The position numbers were made by a program, and so were the translations under genes. This document shows, one piece after another, positions 20,296 through 28,037 of a stretch of 38,473 nt of DNA (position 1 is the stretch's first letter; every line of letters begins with the position of its first letter). The notes under the pieces were generated by a model. It did not search any database and had not been told where the DNA came from. It was given only the letters and a program-made list of their open reading frames with translations. This DNA comes from Nitrospira sp. UBA2082 (GTDB lineage Bacteria; Nitrospirota; Nitrospiria; Nitrospirales; Nitrospiraceae): contig DCZO01000011.1 of assembly GCA_002331335.1 (NCBI GenBank), positions 83,986-122,458 of the forward strand. Direction: 5' to 3'.

Positions 20296-22986
20296 ATGGG
20301 TCTGAAGCCAGCCACCAATCCCGACGTGGAAGCCACGACGATCGAGCTGACCATTGACGGCAAGACCGTCACGGCCAAGGATGGCGTCTCTTTGTACGAC
20401 GTCATTTCGATGACCGGCAAGATCATTCCGGCCATGTGCTATCACTACACGTTTGACCCATTCGGTTCCTGCGGAATGTGTTTGGTCATGCAGGAAGGGA
20501 AGAAAGCGCCGGTCCGCTCCTGCACGGCCAAAGCGGCAGCCGGGATGAATATTCGCACCGAAGGCGACGATCTCTTCCTCGCCCGCAAGAAAGCCGTTGA
20601 AAAACATCTCTCGGTGCATCCCCTGGACTGTCCGGTCTGCGATGCGGACGGGCACTGCGAGCTCCAGGACATGGCGTTCCAGCATGGCGTGACCAATCTG
20701 GCCAATGCCAAACAGAAGTTCATTCCGGAGGACACCCGGAGCCCGGTGCTGGACTTCAACATGAATCGCTGTATCGCTTGCGCCGAATGCATCAACGTCT
20801 GCAAAGATGTGCTGATGATCGACGCGCTCCAGTTTATGAAAAAGGGCGGATTCAATCAGGTCGTTCCGAAAGGCGATGTCGCGCTTGACTGCGAATTCTG
20901 CGGGGATTGCCTGGCGGTCTGCCCGGTGGGCGCCATTACCAACAAGTTTTCGAAGTATCTGTACAAGCCCTGGCAGATGAAGAAGACCGCCACCACCTGC
21001 AACTACTGTGGGGACGGCTGCCAGCTCTATCTGGAAACGAAGGACGAGGAAGTGATCCGCGTCACCTCCCCCTTGTCTTGGAAAAACAAATGGGGAGACC
21101 GGTCGGAGACGGCGAAGGGGCACGGCGGCCTGTGTGTGCGTGGACGGTTCGGGTTCGAGTATCTCGATGGCAAGACCCGACTGCGACAACCCTTGGTTCG
21201 TGAACAGAACCAGCTGGTGGAAAAACCCTGGATTGAAACCATGCATGCGCTCGTGGACCGACTCACGGGGATCACGCAACGGTATGGGGCCGATGCCATT
21301 GCCGGGCTGATCACCGCGCGGTGCACGAACGAGGAGCTGTACCTGTTCCAAAAACTGATGCGGACCGTGTTCGGGACCAACCATCTCGACAGCAGCGCGC
21401 GCTACGGCCACATGAATTTCGTGCGTGCCTCGAAGCATGCGGTTGGGCTGGGACGGGCGCACAACGATTGGGAAGATCTCACCAAGGCCAAAGCCATTCT
21501 CGTGATCGGTTCGAACATCACGGAAACAAATCCGCTGACGGCCGTGCGAATCAAAGAAGCGATCCGTGTCTACAAGGCGCAAGTGGTGACGCTCGACTCC
21601 GCTGTGACGAATATGGCCAAACTGGCTTCTCATCCCCTGCTGATCAATCCCGGCACGGAAGGCGCCGTTATTGACGGATTGGTGAAGACGGCCATCGAGC
21701 AGGATTTGGTTGATGAAGAAGCGGTCAAGCAACATCCGCAAGCCTTCGGCGCGCTCAAAGCAGCGGTCGGAGGCCTGTCGTTGGATCACATTTCGGCACA
21801 CACCGGCCTATCCAGCGAGACCTTCAAGGAGATCGTGACGATCTTCGCGGAATCGCCTCGGTCGATCATTCTCTGCGCGGAAGGCATCGTTAGGCGGACA
21901 CAGGGCTACCAGAACGTGTTGAAGCTCATCGACTTGGCCTGGATTACCGGTAAACTCGATCGCCCAGGCTGCGGTGTCAGCACGGTGACTGAGGAGCCGA
22001 ACGAACAGGGCGCCGTGGATATGGGCGTCGCGCCTGAGTTTTTGCCAGGACAAGCCCGATTCGACGACGAGTCCGCGCGCGACCGGTTTGCCAAGGCATG
22101 GGACGCACCGCTCCCGTCGGCCGGTACCGGATCGCACCTTGCTGACATTCTCAACCGGTGCCGGAGCGGGCAGATCAAGGCCCTCTATATCTTGGGAGAA
22201 AATCCGCTGGGAACCTTGCCGGCTTCGATGGAGGTGCGGACTGCGTTGGAACGGTTGGAGCTTCTCGTGGTCCAAGATCCTTTCTTGACCCAGACCGGAC
22301 GGCACGCGCATTTCGTGCTGCCCGCGTGCACGTACGCGGAGAAAGACGGTACGTTCACGAATCTGGAGGGCCGCGTACTCCGAGTGCGTCAAGCCATGGA
22401 CCCCATTGGGGACAGTTTACCGGACTGGCACATTATGACCGCCCTGGCCAATGCGATGGGGGGGCACTGGGAGTATCAATCGGTCAACGACATTCAAGCC
22501 GAGATCATGAAACTCTTGCCCGGGTACTACAACCTCGGCCAGCCTCGAAAAGTTGTTCCGGCACCTGACAAGTACTTGTCGAACGGCTACGCGGTTGAGG
22601 TAGCGTCTCGATATCGAGCATCGGGAGCCCGTGACCAGGCGCGTCCTTTTTCATTGCAGATGGGCCAAGTGCTCATGCATTCGGGAAAAATGTCGACGGA
22701 AGCCCCGGGGCTCATCAAGATTGCGCCCAATACCGGCAAGCTTCATATGAACATCCGGGATATGGAACGGCTGGGCGTGCAGGAGGGCGTGAAAGTCTGT
22801 CTTGCCTCCGAACGGGGATCCTTGCAGCTAGGGGTCCAGCCCGACCAGTCCGTCGCGCCGGGCACCTGTTTCTTCCCCGAGCACTTTAACGAACCGCCGG
22901 TGAAGGACTTGATGACTGTGTCGATCGACACGGTGACGGGTGTCCCGACCTTCAAACAGTGTTGGGTCAGCATTGAACGGGCATGA
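20296..22986 (+). CDS. nuoG: Complex I subunit G with an extra ferredoxin-type 4Fe-4S motif
   Basis: Large iron-sulfur subunit of the peripheral arm, 896 residues. The N-terminal 2Fe-2S domain has C48, C59, C62 and C76. The His-Cys3 cluster has H108, C112, C115 and C121. Two full CxxCxxCxxxC motifs follow: C159/162/165/169 and C199/202/205/209. Canonical NuoG keeps only one cluster (N4) from this pair, so the arrangement resembles formate dehydrogenase and hydrogenase relatives. A further CxxCxxxC plus C280 (C235/238/242/280) is the N7-type site. The rest is a molybdopterin-oxidoreductase-like fold (about 290-750). It directly precedes nuoI, where nuoH would normally stand between them. nuoE and nuoF are absent, so the electron partner may not be NADH. 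Confidence 0.95.
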   Translation: MGLKPATNPDVEATTIELTIDGKTVTAKDGVSLYDVISMTGKIIPAMCYHYTFDPFGSCGMCLVMQEGKKAPVRSCTAKAAAGMNIRTEGDDLFLARKKAVEKHLSVHPLDCPVCDADGHCELQDMAFQHGVTNLANAKQKFIPEDTRSPVLDFNMNRCIACAECINVCKDVLMIDALQFMKKGGFNQVVPKGDVALDCEFCGDCLAVCPVGAITNKFSKYLYKPWQMKKTATTCNYCGDGCQLYLETKDEEVIRVTSPLSWKNKWGDRSETAKGHGGLCVRGRFGFEYLDGKTRLRQPLVREQNQLVEKPWIETMHALVDRLTGITQRYGADAIAGLITARCTNEELYLFQKLMRTVFGTNHLDSSARYGHMNFVRASKHAVGLGRAHNDWEDLTKAKAILVIGSNITETNPLTAVRIKEAIRVYKAQVVTLDSAVTNMAKLASHPLLINPGTEGAVIDGLVKTAIEQDLVDEEAVKQHPQAFGALKAAVGGLSLDHISAHTGLSSETFKEIVTIFAESPRSIILCAEGIVRRTQGYQNVLKLIDLAWITGKLDRPGCGVSTVTEEPNEQGAVDMGVAPEFLPGQARFDDESARDRFAKAWDAPLPSAGTGSHLADILNRCRSGQIKALYILGENPLGTLPASMEVRTALERLELLVVQDPFLTQTGRHAHFVLPACTYAEKDGTFTNLEGRVLRVRQAMDPIGDSLPDWHIMTALANAMGGHWEYQSVNDIQAEIMKLLPGYYNLGQPRKVVPAPDKYLSNGYAVEVASRYRASGARDQARPFSLQMGQVLMHSGKMSTEAPGLIKIAPNTGKLHMNIRDMERLGVQEGVKVCLASERGSLQLGVQPDQSVAPGTCFFPEHFNEPPVKDLMTVSIDTVTGVPTFKQCWVSIERA

Positions 22987-23028
22987 GCGGATGTGTATGC
23001 TCTTCGGCCTGTACGTGAGGAGATGTCG

Positions 23029-23616
23029 ATGAACGTGGGCGCCTTGACCAAGAAAGTGCTTCAGGCCGCGCTGTTCTATGAAATCTGGGACGCCATGAAG
23101 GTGACATTCCAGCACATGTTCCACCGGCCGATGACGCTTCAATATCCGAGGGAACAGCGGACGATTCCCGATACGCATCGGGGCGCTCTGGGGCTGCTTC
23201 GGTACGACGACGGCCACGAACGCTGTGTGGGGTGCGATCTCTGTGAAGCCGCCTGTCCTTCGCGCTGCATCAAGGTGATCAGCGCGGAAGACCCGACCCG
23301 CCCTCTCCAGCGGTATGCCACCGAATTCTATATCGATATCACAAAATGCGTCTTCTGTGGCTATTGTGTCGAAGCCTGCCCGGTCAATGCGCTGGCCATG
23401 ACGAAGATGTACGAATTTTCCACCCACGATAAGCGCGCTCTGCTCTTCGATAAAAAGAAGCTGTACGATGTGGGGGAACGCCACCTCGACGATGCAAAAA
23501 AATATCTGTATGCCCACAATCAGGAGAAGAATGTCGAGGAGAGCCGTGAGTATCGGTACTATTTCCCGCAGTCCGTACTCAAATCCACTCAATCGCCTCC
23601 CAAGCATCTGAGCTGA
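23029..23616 (+). CDS. nuoI: Complex I subunit I (two 4Fe-4S clusters)
   Basis: Ferredoxin-like subunit carrying clusters N6a and N6b, linking NuoG to NuoB. The 195-residue protein has the two motifs CVGCDLCEAACPSRC and CVFCGYCVEACPVNA. The start at 23029 is chosen because GAGGAG ends six bases before it; GTG 22993 and ATG 23023 are in-frame alternatives. The C-terminal tail after the second motif is about 70 residues and polar. Only 42 bases separate it from nuoG, so no remnant of nuoH fits between them. Confidence 0.97.
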   Translation: MNVGALTKKVLQAALFYEIWDAMKVTFQHMFHRPMTLQYPREQRTIPDTHRGALGLLRYDDGHERCVGCDLCEAACPSRCIKVISAEDPTRPLQRYATEFYIDITKCVFCGYCVEACPVNALAMTKMYEFSTHDKRALLFDKKKLYDVGERHLDDAKKYLYAHNQEKNVEESREYRYYFPQSVLKSTQSPPKHLS

Positions 23617-23625
23617 GTCACGATT

Positions 23626-24153
23626 ATGGTCGGAGTATTTTTTGCGTATTTCGCATTGGTGAGTATTGTTGCCGCCGCGCTGACGGTGTCGCTCAGGCAT
23701 CCCGTCCACTGCGGCCTGGCGCTGCTGACATTGCTGCTGCACGTTTCCGGCCTCTTCGTCCTGCTGAACGCCGAATTCCTGTGGGCCGTACAGGTCATCG
23801 TGTACGCCGGTGCGATCCTGGTGCTGTATCTCTTTGTGCTGATGCTCCTCAATCTCAAGACGGACGAGCGCTATTTCCATTCGTCGTACCCGTATTTCAT
23901 CGTCCCAGCCGCGCTGGGATCGCTCTATGTCCTGTTTCTATTGCTCCAGTCGCCGTTTGATGGTGTGAAGGGCGATGCGCCCGCGACCGCTATCCTCGAA
24001 GGCGGGGACACGTATGCGGTGGGCATCAAGATGTTCAGCGATCATATTCTGCAGTTTGAAATCGTCGGAATCTTTCTGCTGGGCGCCATCATCGGCGCGA
24101 TCGTCTTGGCCAAAGCGCCAAAGGCGATGGGAAATGCTGGCAGTAAACGATAA
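23626..24153 (+). CDS. nuoJ: Complex I subunit J
   Basis: Membrane subunit of 175 residues with five hydrophobic segments, part of the connection between the quinone site and the antiporter-like subunits. Typical blocks are RHPVHCGLALLTLLLHVSGL, LWAVQVIVYAGAILVLYLFVLMLLNL (the third segment, with its pi-bulge GAI region) and the C-terminal EIVGIFLLGAIIGAIVLA. It starts ten bases after nuoI. Confidence 0.96.
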   Translation: MVGVFFAYFALVSIVAAALTVSLRHPVHCGLALLTLLLHVSGLFVLLNAEFLWAVQVIVYAGAILVLYLFVLMLLNLKTDERYFHSSYPYFIVPAALGSLYVLFLLLQSPFDGVKGDAPATAILEGGDTYAVGIKMFSDHILQFEIVGIFLLGAIIGAIVLAKAPKAMGNAGSKR

Positions 24154-24165
24154 GAGGGTAGGGTG

Positions 24166-24468
24166 ATGGTGCCTCTGAGTGCCTATGTTGCCGTCAGCGC
24201 GGTCCTGTTCATGACCGGATTGCTCGGTGTGTTGATCAGGCGCAACTTTATCATCGTGCTGATGTCGGTGGAAATCATGATGAACGCCGCCAATATCAAT
24301 CTGGTGGCGTTTTCTCATTACCTGGAATCCATGTCCGGCCAGCTGGTCGCCTTGTTTAATATCGCCATTGCCGCCGGGGAAGCGGCCATTGGATTGGCCA
24401 TCATCGTGGTCGTGTTCCGTGGAAAGATCTCCACGAACGTGGACGAAATGAACCTTTTGAAGTGGTAA
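24166..24468 (+). CDS. nuoK: Complex I subunit K
   Basis: MrpC-like membrane subunit of 100 residues with three membrane segments. The two conserved membrane glutamates are visible in MSVEIMMNAANINLVAF and in IAAGEAAIGLAIIVVVFRG. The ATG at 24166 matches the usual family start (MVPLS); an in-frame GTG lies three bases earlier. AGAGGG precedes it. nuoL follows after one base. Confidence 0.97.
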   Translation: MVPLSAYVAVSAVLFMTGLLGVLIRRNFIIVLMSVEIMMNAANINLVAFSHYLESMSGQLVALFNIAIAAGEAAIGLAIIVVVFRGKISTNVDEMNLLKW

Positions 24469-24469
24469 C

Positions 24470-26446
24470 GTGTCGGACTCAACAGATCTCCTCATCAAGC
24501 TGATTCCGCTCCTCCCGCTCCTCGCCGTCATCGCGAACGGGCTTCTCGGGAGCCGCTACTCGGATGAGACCGCGCACCGATTGGCCTGGGGATCAGTCGG
24601 CCTGTCGTTCCTCTGTACCATCGGCGTCTTTGCTGACATGCTGCAGACCGGGACCGCTCGTGAGGTCATCGTCTATCAATGGATCTTCGGAGGGGATCTC
24701 TCGATCAACCTCGCCTACCTAGTCGACCCCCTGACCTGTGTGTGGTTGCTGGTCATCACCGGCGTCGGATTTCTGATCCACGTCTACTCGGTCGGGTACA
24801 TGCATGGTGAGACGGGATTCACGCGCTTCTTCACCTACATGAACCTGTTTATGGTCTCCATGCTGCTGCTCGTCATGGGCAACAACTACGTGGTGCTGTT
24901 CATCGGCTGGGAAGGGGTCGGACTCTGTTCCTATCTCTTAATCGGCTACTACTACGATAAAGTCTCCGCCGCCAAGGCGGCGTCCAAGGCCTTTGTCGTC
25001 AATCGAATCGGTGACGCCGGATTTTTGCTGGCCATCTTCCTCGTATTCATCAATTTCAAGACCCTGGACTACACGAAGGTGTTCGCCCAGGTGGGCACAC
25101 TCTCCCCGGAGATGGCCACCGCCATTGCCCTGTGTCTTCTTATTGGGGCTGTCGGGAAATCCGCGCAGCTGCCACTTCACACCTGGCTGCCAGACGCGAT
25201 GGAAGGGCCCACTCCGGTCAGTGCGCTCATCCATGCCGCGACCATGGTGACGGCCGGTGTCTATATGGTCGTGCGCAACCACGCGATTTTCGATGCGTCG
25301 CCCGTCGCCATGGAGGTGGTGGCCATTGTCGGCGGCAGTACCGCGCTCTTCGCGGCTACGATCGGGCTCGTGCAGACCGACATCAAGCGGGTATTGGCCT
25401 ATTCGACGGTCAGCCAGCTGGGCTACATGTTTCTCGGTTGCGGCATCGGCGCATATACAGCCGCGGTGTTTCACGTCATGACCCATGCCTTTTTCAAGGC
25501 TCTGTTGTTCTTGTCGGCCGGGTCGGTCATTCATGCGCTGTCCGGTGAGCAGGATATCCAAAAGATGGGCGGGCTCAGCCAGAAAATTCCATGGACGTAC
25601 CGGCTCTTCCTGATCGGCACGATCGCCATCGCCGGAATTCCGCCCCTGGCTGGGTTCTGGAGCAAAGACGAGATCATGGGCCATGCCTTCGTGACCCATC
25701 GCTATCTCTATTACAGCGTGGCTGCTATCGGCGCGTTCCTCACGTCCTTCTATATGTTTCGTTTGACCTATCTTACATTCTCCGGTCCGTCGAGGATGGA
25801 CCATCACACGGAAGACCATGTCCACGAGTCGCCGATGGTGATGATCGGCCCGTTGATGGTCTTGGGCGGGTTGTCGGTATTGGGAGGGTTGGCCCTGGGG
25901 TTTCCACCGGAACACGGCTGGCTGCATCGCTTCTTGGAGCCGGTCGTCGGAGCCGCTGGCGCGCATGAAGCAGGCACCGGCTTGGTGGTGGCCCTCATGG
26001 GAGGAGCGACCGCCATTGCCTTGATGGGATGGGGGCTTGCGCACTTCCTCTACCATTTGGATCCGTCAGCGGCCGAATCTTGGGCGGCCAGATTTTCCGG
26101 CGTCTATAGAACCTTGCTCAACAAGTACTACATCGATGAGCTGTACGATCTCCTCTTCGTCGAACCCTTGAAACGGTTGGGGGAACTGCTCGACTGGTTT
26201 GACCGCACAATCATCGACGGCATCGTCCGGGGAGTCGGTCGCCTGGCCGAGTGGAGCTCCGCTGCGTCAACTTGGATTGAAAAGCACATTATCTATGCCG
26301 GACTGAACGTCATCGGCTACAGCAATCATTTGGCGGCACGGGAAGGCCGGAAAGTACAGAGCGGAATGGTTCACCATTATGCCGGCCTCATCGTGGCAGG
26401 GATTTTTCTGTTAGCACTGGTAGTCCAATTCATCGTCCAAAGATAG
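24470..26446 (+). CDS. nuoL: Complex I subunit L with extended lateral helix
   Basis: Distal antiporter-like proton-pumping subunit of 658 residues, GTG start. Proton-path residues are present: E148 in FIGWEGVG, K230 in GAVGKSAQLPLHTWLPDA, H255 and K399 in GFWSKDE. The C-terminal amphipathic arm (about 556-628) that runs along the other pumping subunits is about 24 residues longer between LFVEPLKRLG and VQSGMVHHYA than in NuoL of ordinary complex I as I remember it. It ends with the anchoring membrane segment (about 637-656). Such insertions were described for complexes that house a second NuoM, which fits the tandem nuoM genes that follow. Confidence 0.97.
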   Translation: MSDSTDLLIKLIPLLPLLAVIANGLLGSRYSDETAHRLAWGSVGLSFLCTIGVFADMLQTGTAREVIVYQWIFGGDLSINLAYLVDPLTCVWLLVITGVGFLIHVYSVGYMHGETGFTRFFTYMNLFMVSMLLLVMGNNYVVLFIGWEGVGLCSYLLIGYYYDKVSAAKAASKAFVVNRIGDAGFLLAIFLVFINFKTLDYTKVFAQVGTLSPEMATAIALCLLIGAVGKSAQLPLHTWLPDAMEGPTPVSALIHAATMVTAGVYMVVRNHAIFDASPVAMEVVAIVGGSTALFAATIGLVQTDIKRVLAYSTVSQLGYMFLGCGIGAYTAAVFHVMTHAFFKALLFLSAGSVIHALSGEQDIQKMGGLSQKIPWTYRLFLIGTIAIAGIPPLAGFWSKDEIMGHAFVTHRYLYYSVAAIGAFLTSFYMFRLTYLTFSGPSRMDHHTEDHVHESPMVMIGPLMVLGGLSVLGGLALGFPPEHGWLHRFLEPVVGAAGAHEAGTGLVVALMGGATAIALMGWGLAHFLYHLDPSAAESWAARFSGVYRTLLNKYYIDELYDLLFVEPLKRLGELLDWFDRTIIDGIVRGVGRLAEWSSAASTWIEKHIIYAGLNVIGYSNHLAAREGRKVQSGMVHHYAGLIVAGIFLLALVVQFIVQR

Positions 26447-26473
26447 GGGTATTCGCCACGTACGGCGATCATC

Positions 26474-28033
26474 ATGTTGGAAGAACTCGCGGCCGGATTC
26501 CCCATCCTCTCATGCATCCTGTTTCTGCCCGTCCTCGGCGCCGTCACGCTGTGGCTGTTTGACGACACGGATCTGGTGCGGTCCTCGACCCTGACGATCA
26601 CGTTGGTCGAACTAGCCCTGTGTGTCTTCGTGCTCCTGCGATTCGTGCCGGAATCCGCCTCGATGCAGTTTACCGAACGGATCCAATGGATTCCGGCGCT
26701 GGGGATCAGTTATCACCTGGGTGTCGACGGGATCAGTGTGTTATTCGTTGGATTGACCGCATTTCTCACTGTGCTGGTCGTGGTCTATTCCTGGGACACA
26801 ATTCGCCAGCAAGTCAAGCTGTACATGATGTGTCTGTTGGCGCTGGAAACGACGACGATGGGCGTGTTCGTCTCGTTGGATCTGATCTTGTTCTTCGTCT
26901 TCTGGGAACTGATGCTCATTCCCAGCTACTTCCTGATCAAGCTCTGGGGAGGAGGCGCCGAGCGCCAATACGCGGCCCTGAAATTCGTTCTCTACACGCT
27001 GTTCGGCAGTGTGTTCATGCTGGTCGGCATCGCACTGCTGAATATCAATTTCAACCACTGGGCATCCCTACACCATGCCGAATACAGCTACTCGTTCGAC
27101 TTGATCGAGTTGCTCGCGGTCCCAATTCCCCTAGACCAGCAACTCCTCATTTTCTGGCTGATGTTCATGGGATTCGCTTTCAAGGCCCCGGTATTTCCGT
27201 TCCACACCTGGCTACCGGACGCACTGTTGGAAGGCCCCATCGGCATGGCGGTGGTGCTGGCTGGCATCAAGCTCGGTACGTTCGGCCTGTTGCGTTTCAG
27301 TATTCCGCTCCTCCCCGACGCATCCAAGAGCGAAACCGTCATGACCGTGGTCGTGATCCTCGGTCTCTGCGCCATCCTCTATGGAGCTTGGATGGCATTG
27401 GTGCAGCAAGACTTGCGGCGCTTGCTTGCCTACAGCAGCATCAGCCACCTGGGTTTTGTCGTGGTGGGACTGTTTGCGTTGAACTATCAGGGTCTGCAAG
27501 GCAGCCTGTTGACCATGATCAACCTGGGCTTCAGCACCGCCGGTCTCTTTTTCATTGCGGGGTTTCTCTATTCGCGCCAACAGACGACGCAGTTGTCGGC
27601 GTTCGGAGGGATGGCTAAACAGGTACCCGTACTGGCCACATTTTTTCTGCTGATCGGCTTGGCCTCGATTGGGTTGCCCGGAACCAACGGTTTCGTGGGA
27701 GAGTTCCTGATCCTCTTGGGCGCGTTCAAGGCGAAGTGGTGGTTCGGCGCCGTGGCGGTACTCGGTGTGATCTTCGGTGCAGCCTATTTTCTCTGGTATT
27801 ACGAGCGGTCCATGCTCGGCCCGGTCGGTAAGGCAGTAAAACAGACGATGCTCGATTTGCAGCCGCGAGAAACCGTCATCGCGGTATCGCTTTCGATCAT
27901 GATTCTTTGGATCGGACTCTATCCGTCTCCCTTCTTGCGGATCATGAATGGATCGGTTCAAGCGTTGGTCGATCGGCTGAATCATGGGACGGTCGCCGCC
28001 CTCCACGTTGGGCCGATGGAACGAGGACACTAG
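26474..28033 (+). CDS. nuoM: Complex I subunit M, first copy
   Basis: Antiporter-like proton-pumping subunit, 519 residues, about 14 membrane segments. The key residues of the family are E145 (segment 5, FVFWELMLIPSY), K237 (segment 7, FKAPVFPFHTWLPDA), K266 (segment 8, AGIKLG) and E410 (segment 12, NGFVGEFLIL). In segment 11 the usual SHG motif reads NLG (N350-L351-G352), so the histidine is missing. It starts 27 bases after nuoL and ends four bases before the second nuoM. Confidence 0.96.
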   Translation: MLEELAAGFPILSCILFLPVLGAVTLWLFDDTDLVRSSTLTITLVELALCVFVLLRFVPESASMQFTERIQWIPALGISYHLGVDGISVLFVGLTAFLTVLVVVYSWDTIRQQVKLYMMCLLALETTTMGVFVSLDLILFFVFWELMLIPSYFLIKLWGGGAERQYAALKFVLYTLFGSVFMLVGIALLNINFNHWASLHHAEYSYSFDLIELLAVPIPLDQQLLIFWLMFMGFAFKAPVFPFHTWLPDALLEGPIGMAVVLAGIKLGTFGLLRFSIPLLPDASKSETVMTVVVILGLCAILYGAWMALVQQDLRRLLAYSSISHLGFVVVGLFALNYQGLQGSLLTMINLGFSTAGLFFIAGFLYSRQQTTQLSAFGGMAKQVPVLATFFLLIGLASIGLPGTNGFVGEFLILLGAFKAKWWFGAVAVLGVIFGAAYFLWYYERSMLGPVGKAVKQTMLDLQPRETVIAVSLSIMILWIGLYPSPFLRIMNGSVQALVDRLNHGTVAALHVGPMERGH

Positions 28034-28037
28034 TCGT

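Noticed and set aside
20260..21801. Long minus-strand frame of 513 codons opposite nuoG
   Set aside because: Its product is rich in H, R and Q without any domain, and nuoG on the other strand has all its cluster motifs. It is a product of high GC codon bias.
27984..28037. Upstream ATG for the second nuoM
   Set aside because: It lies inside nuoM1 and would add 18 polar residues before the first membrane segment; the ATG at 28038 fits the family start.
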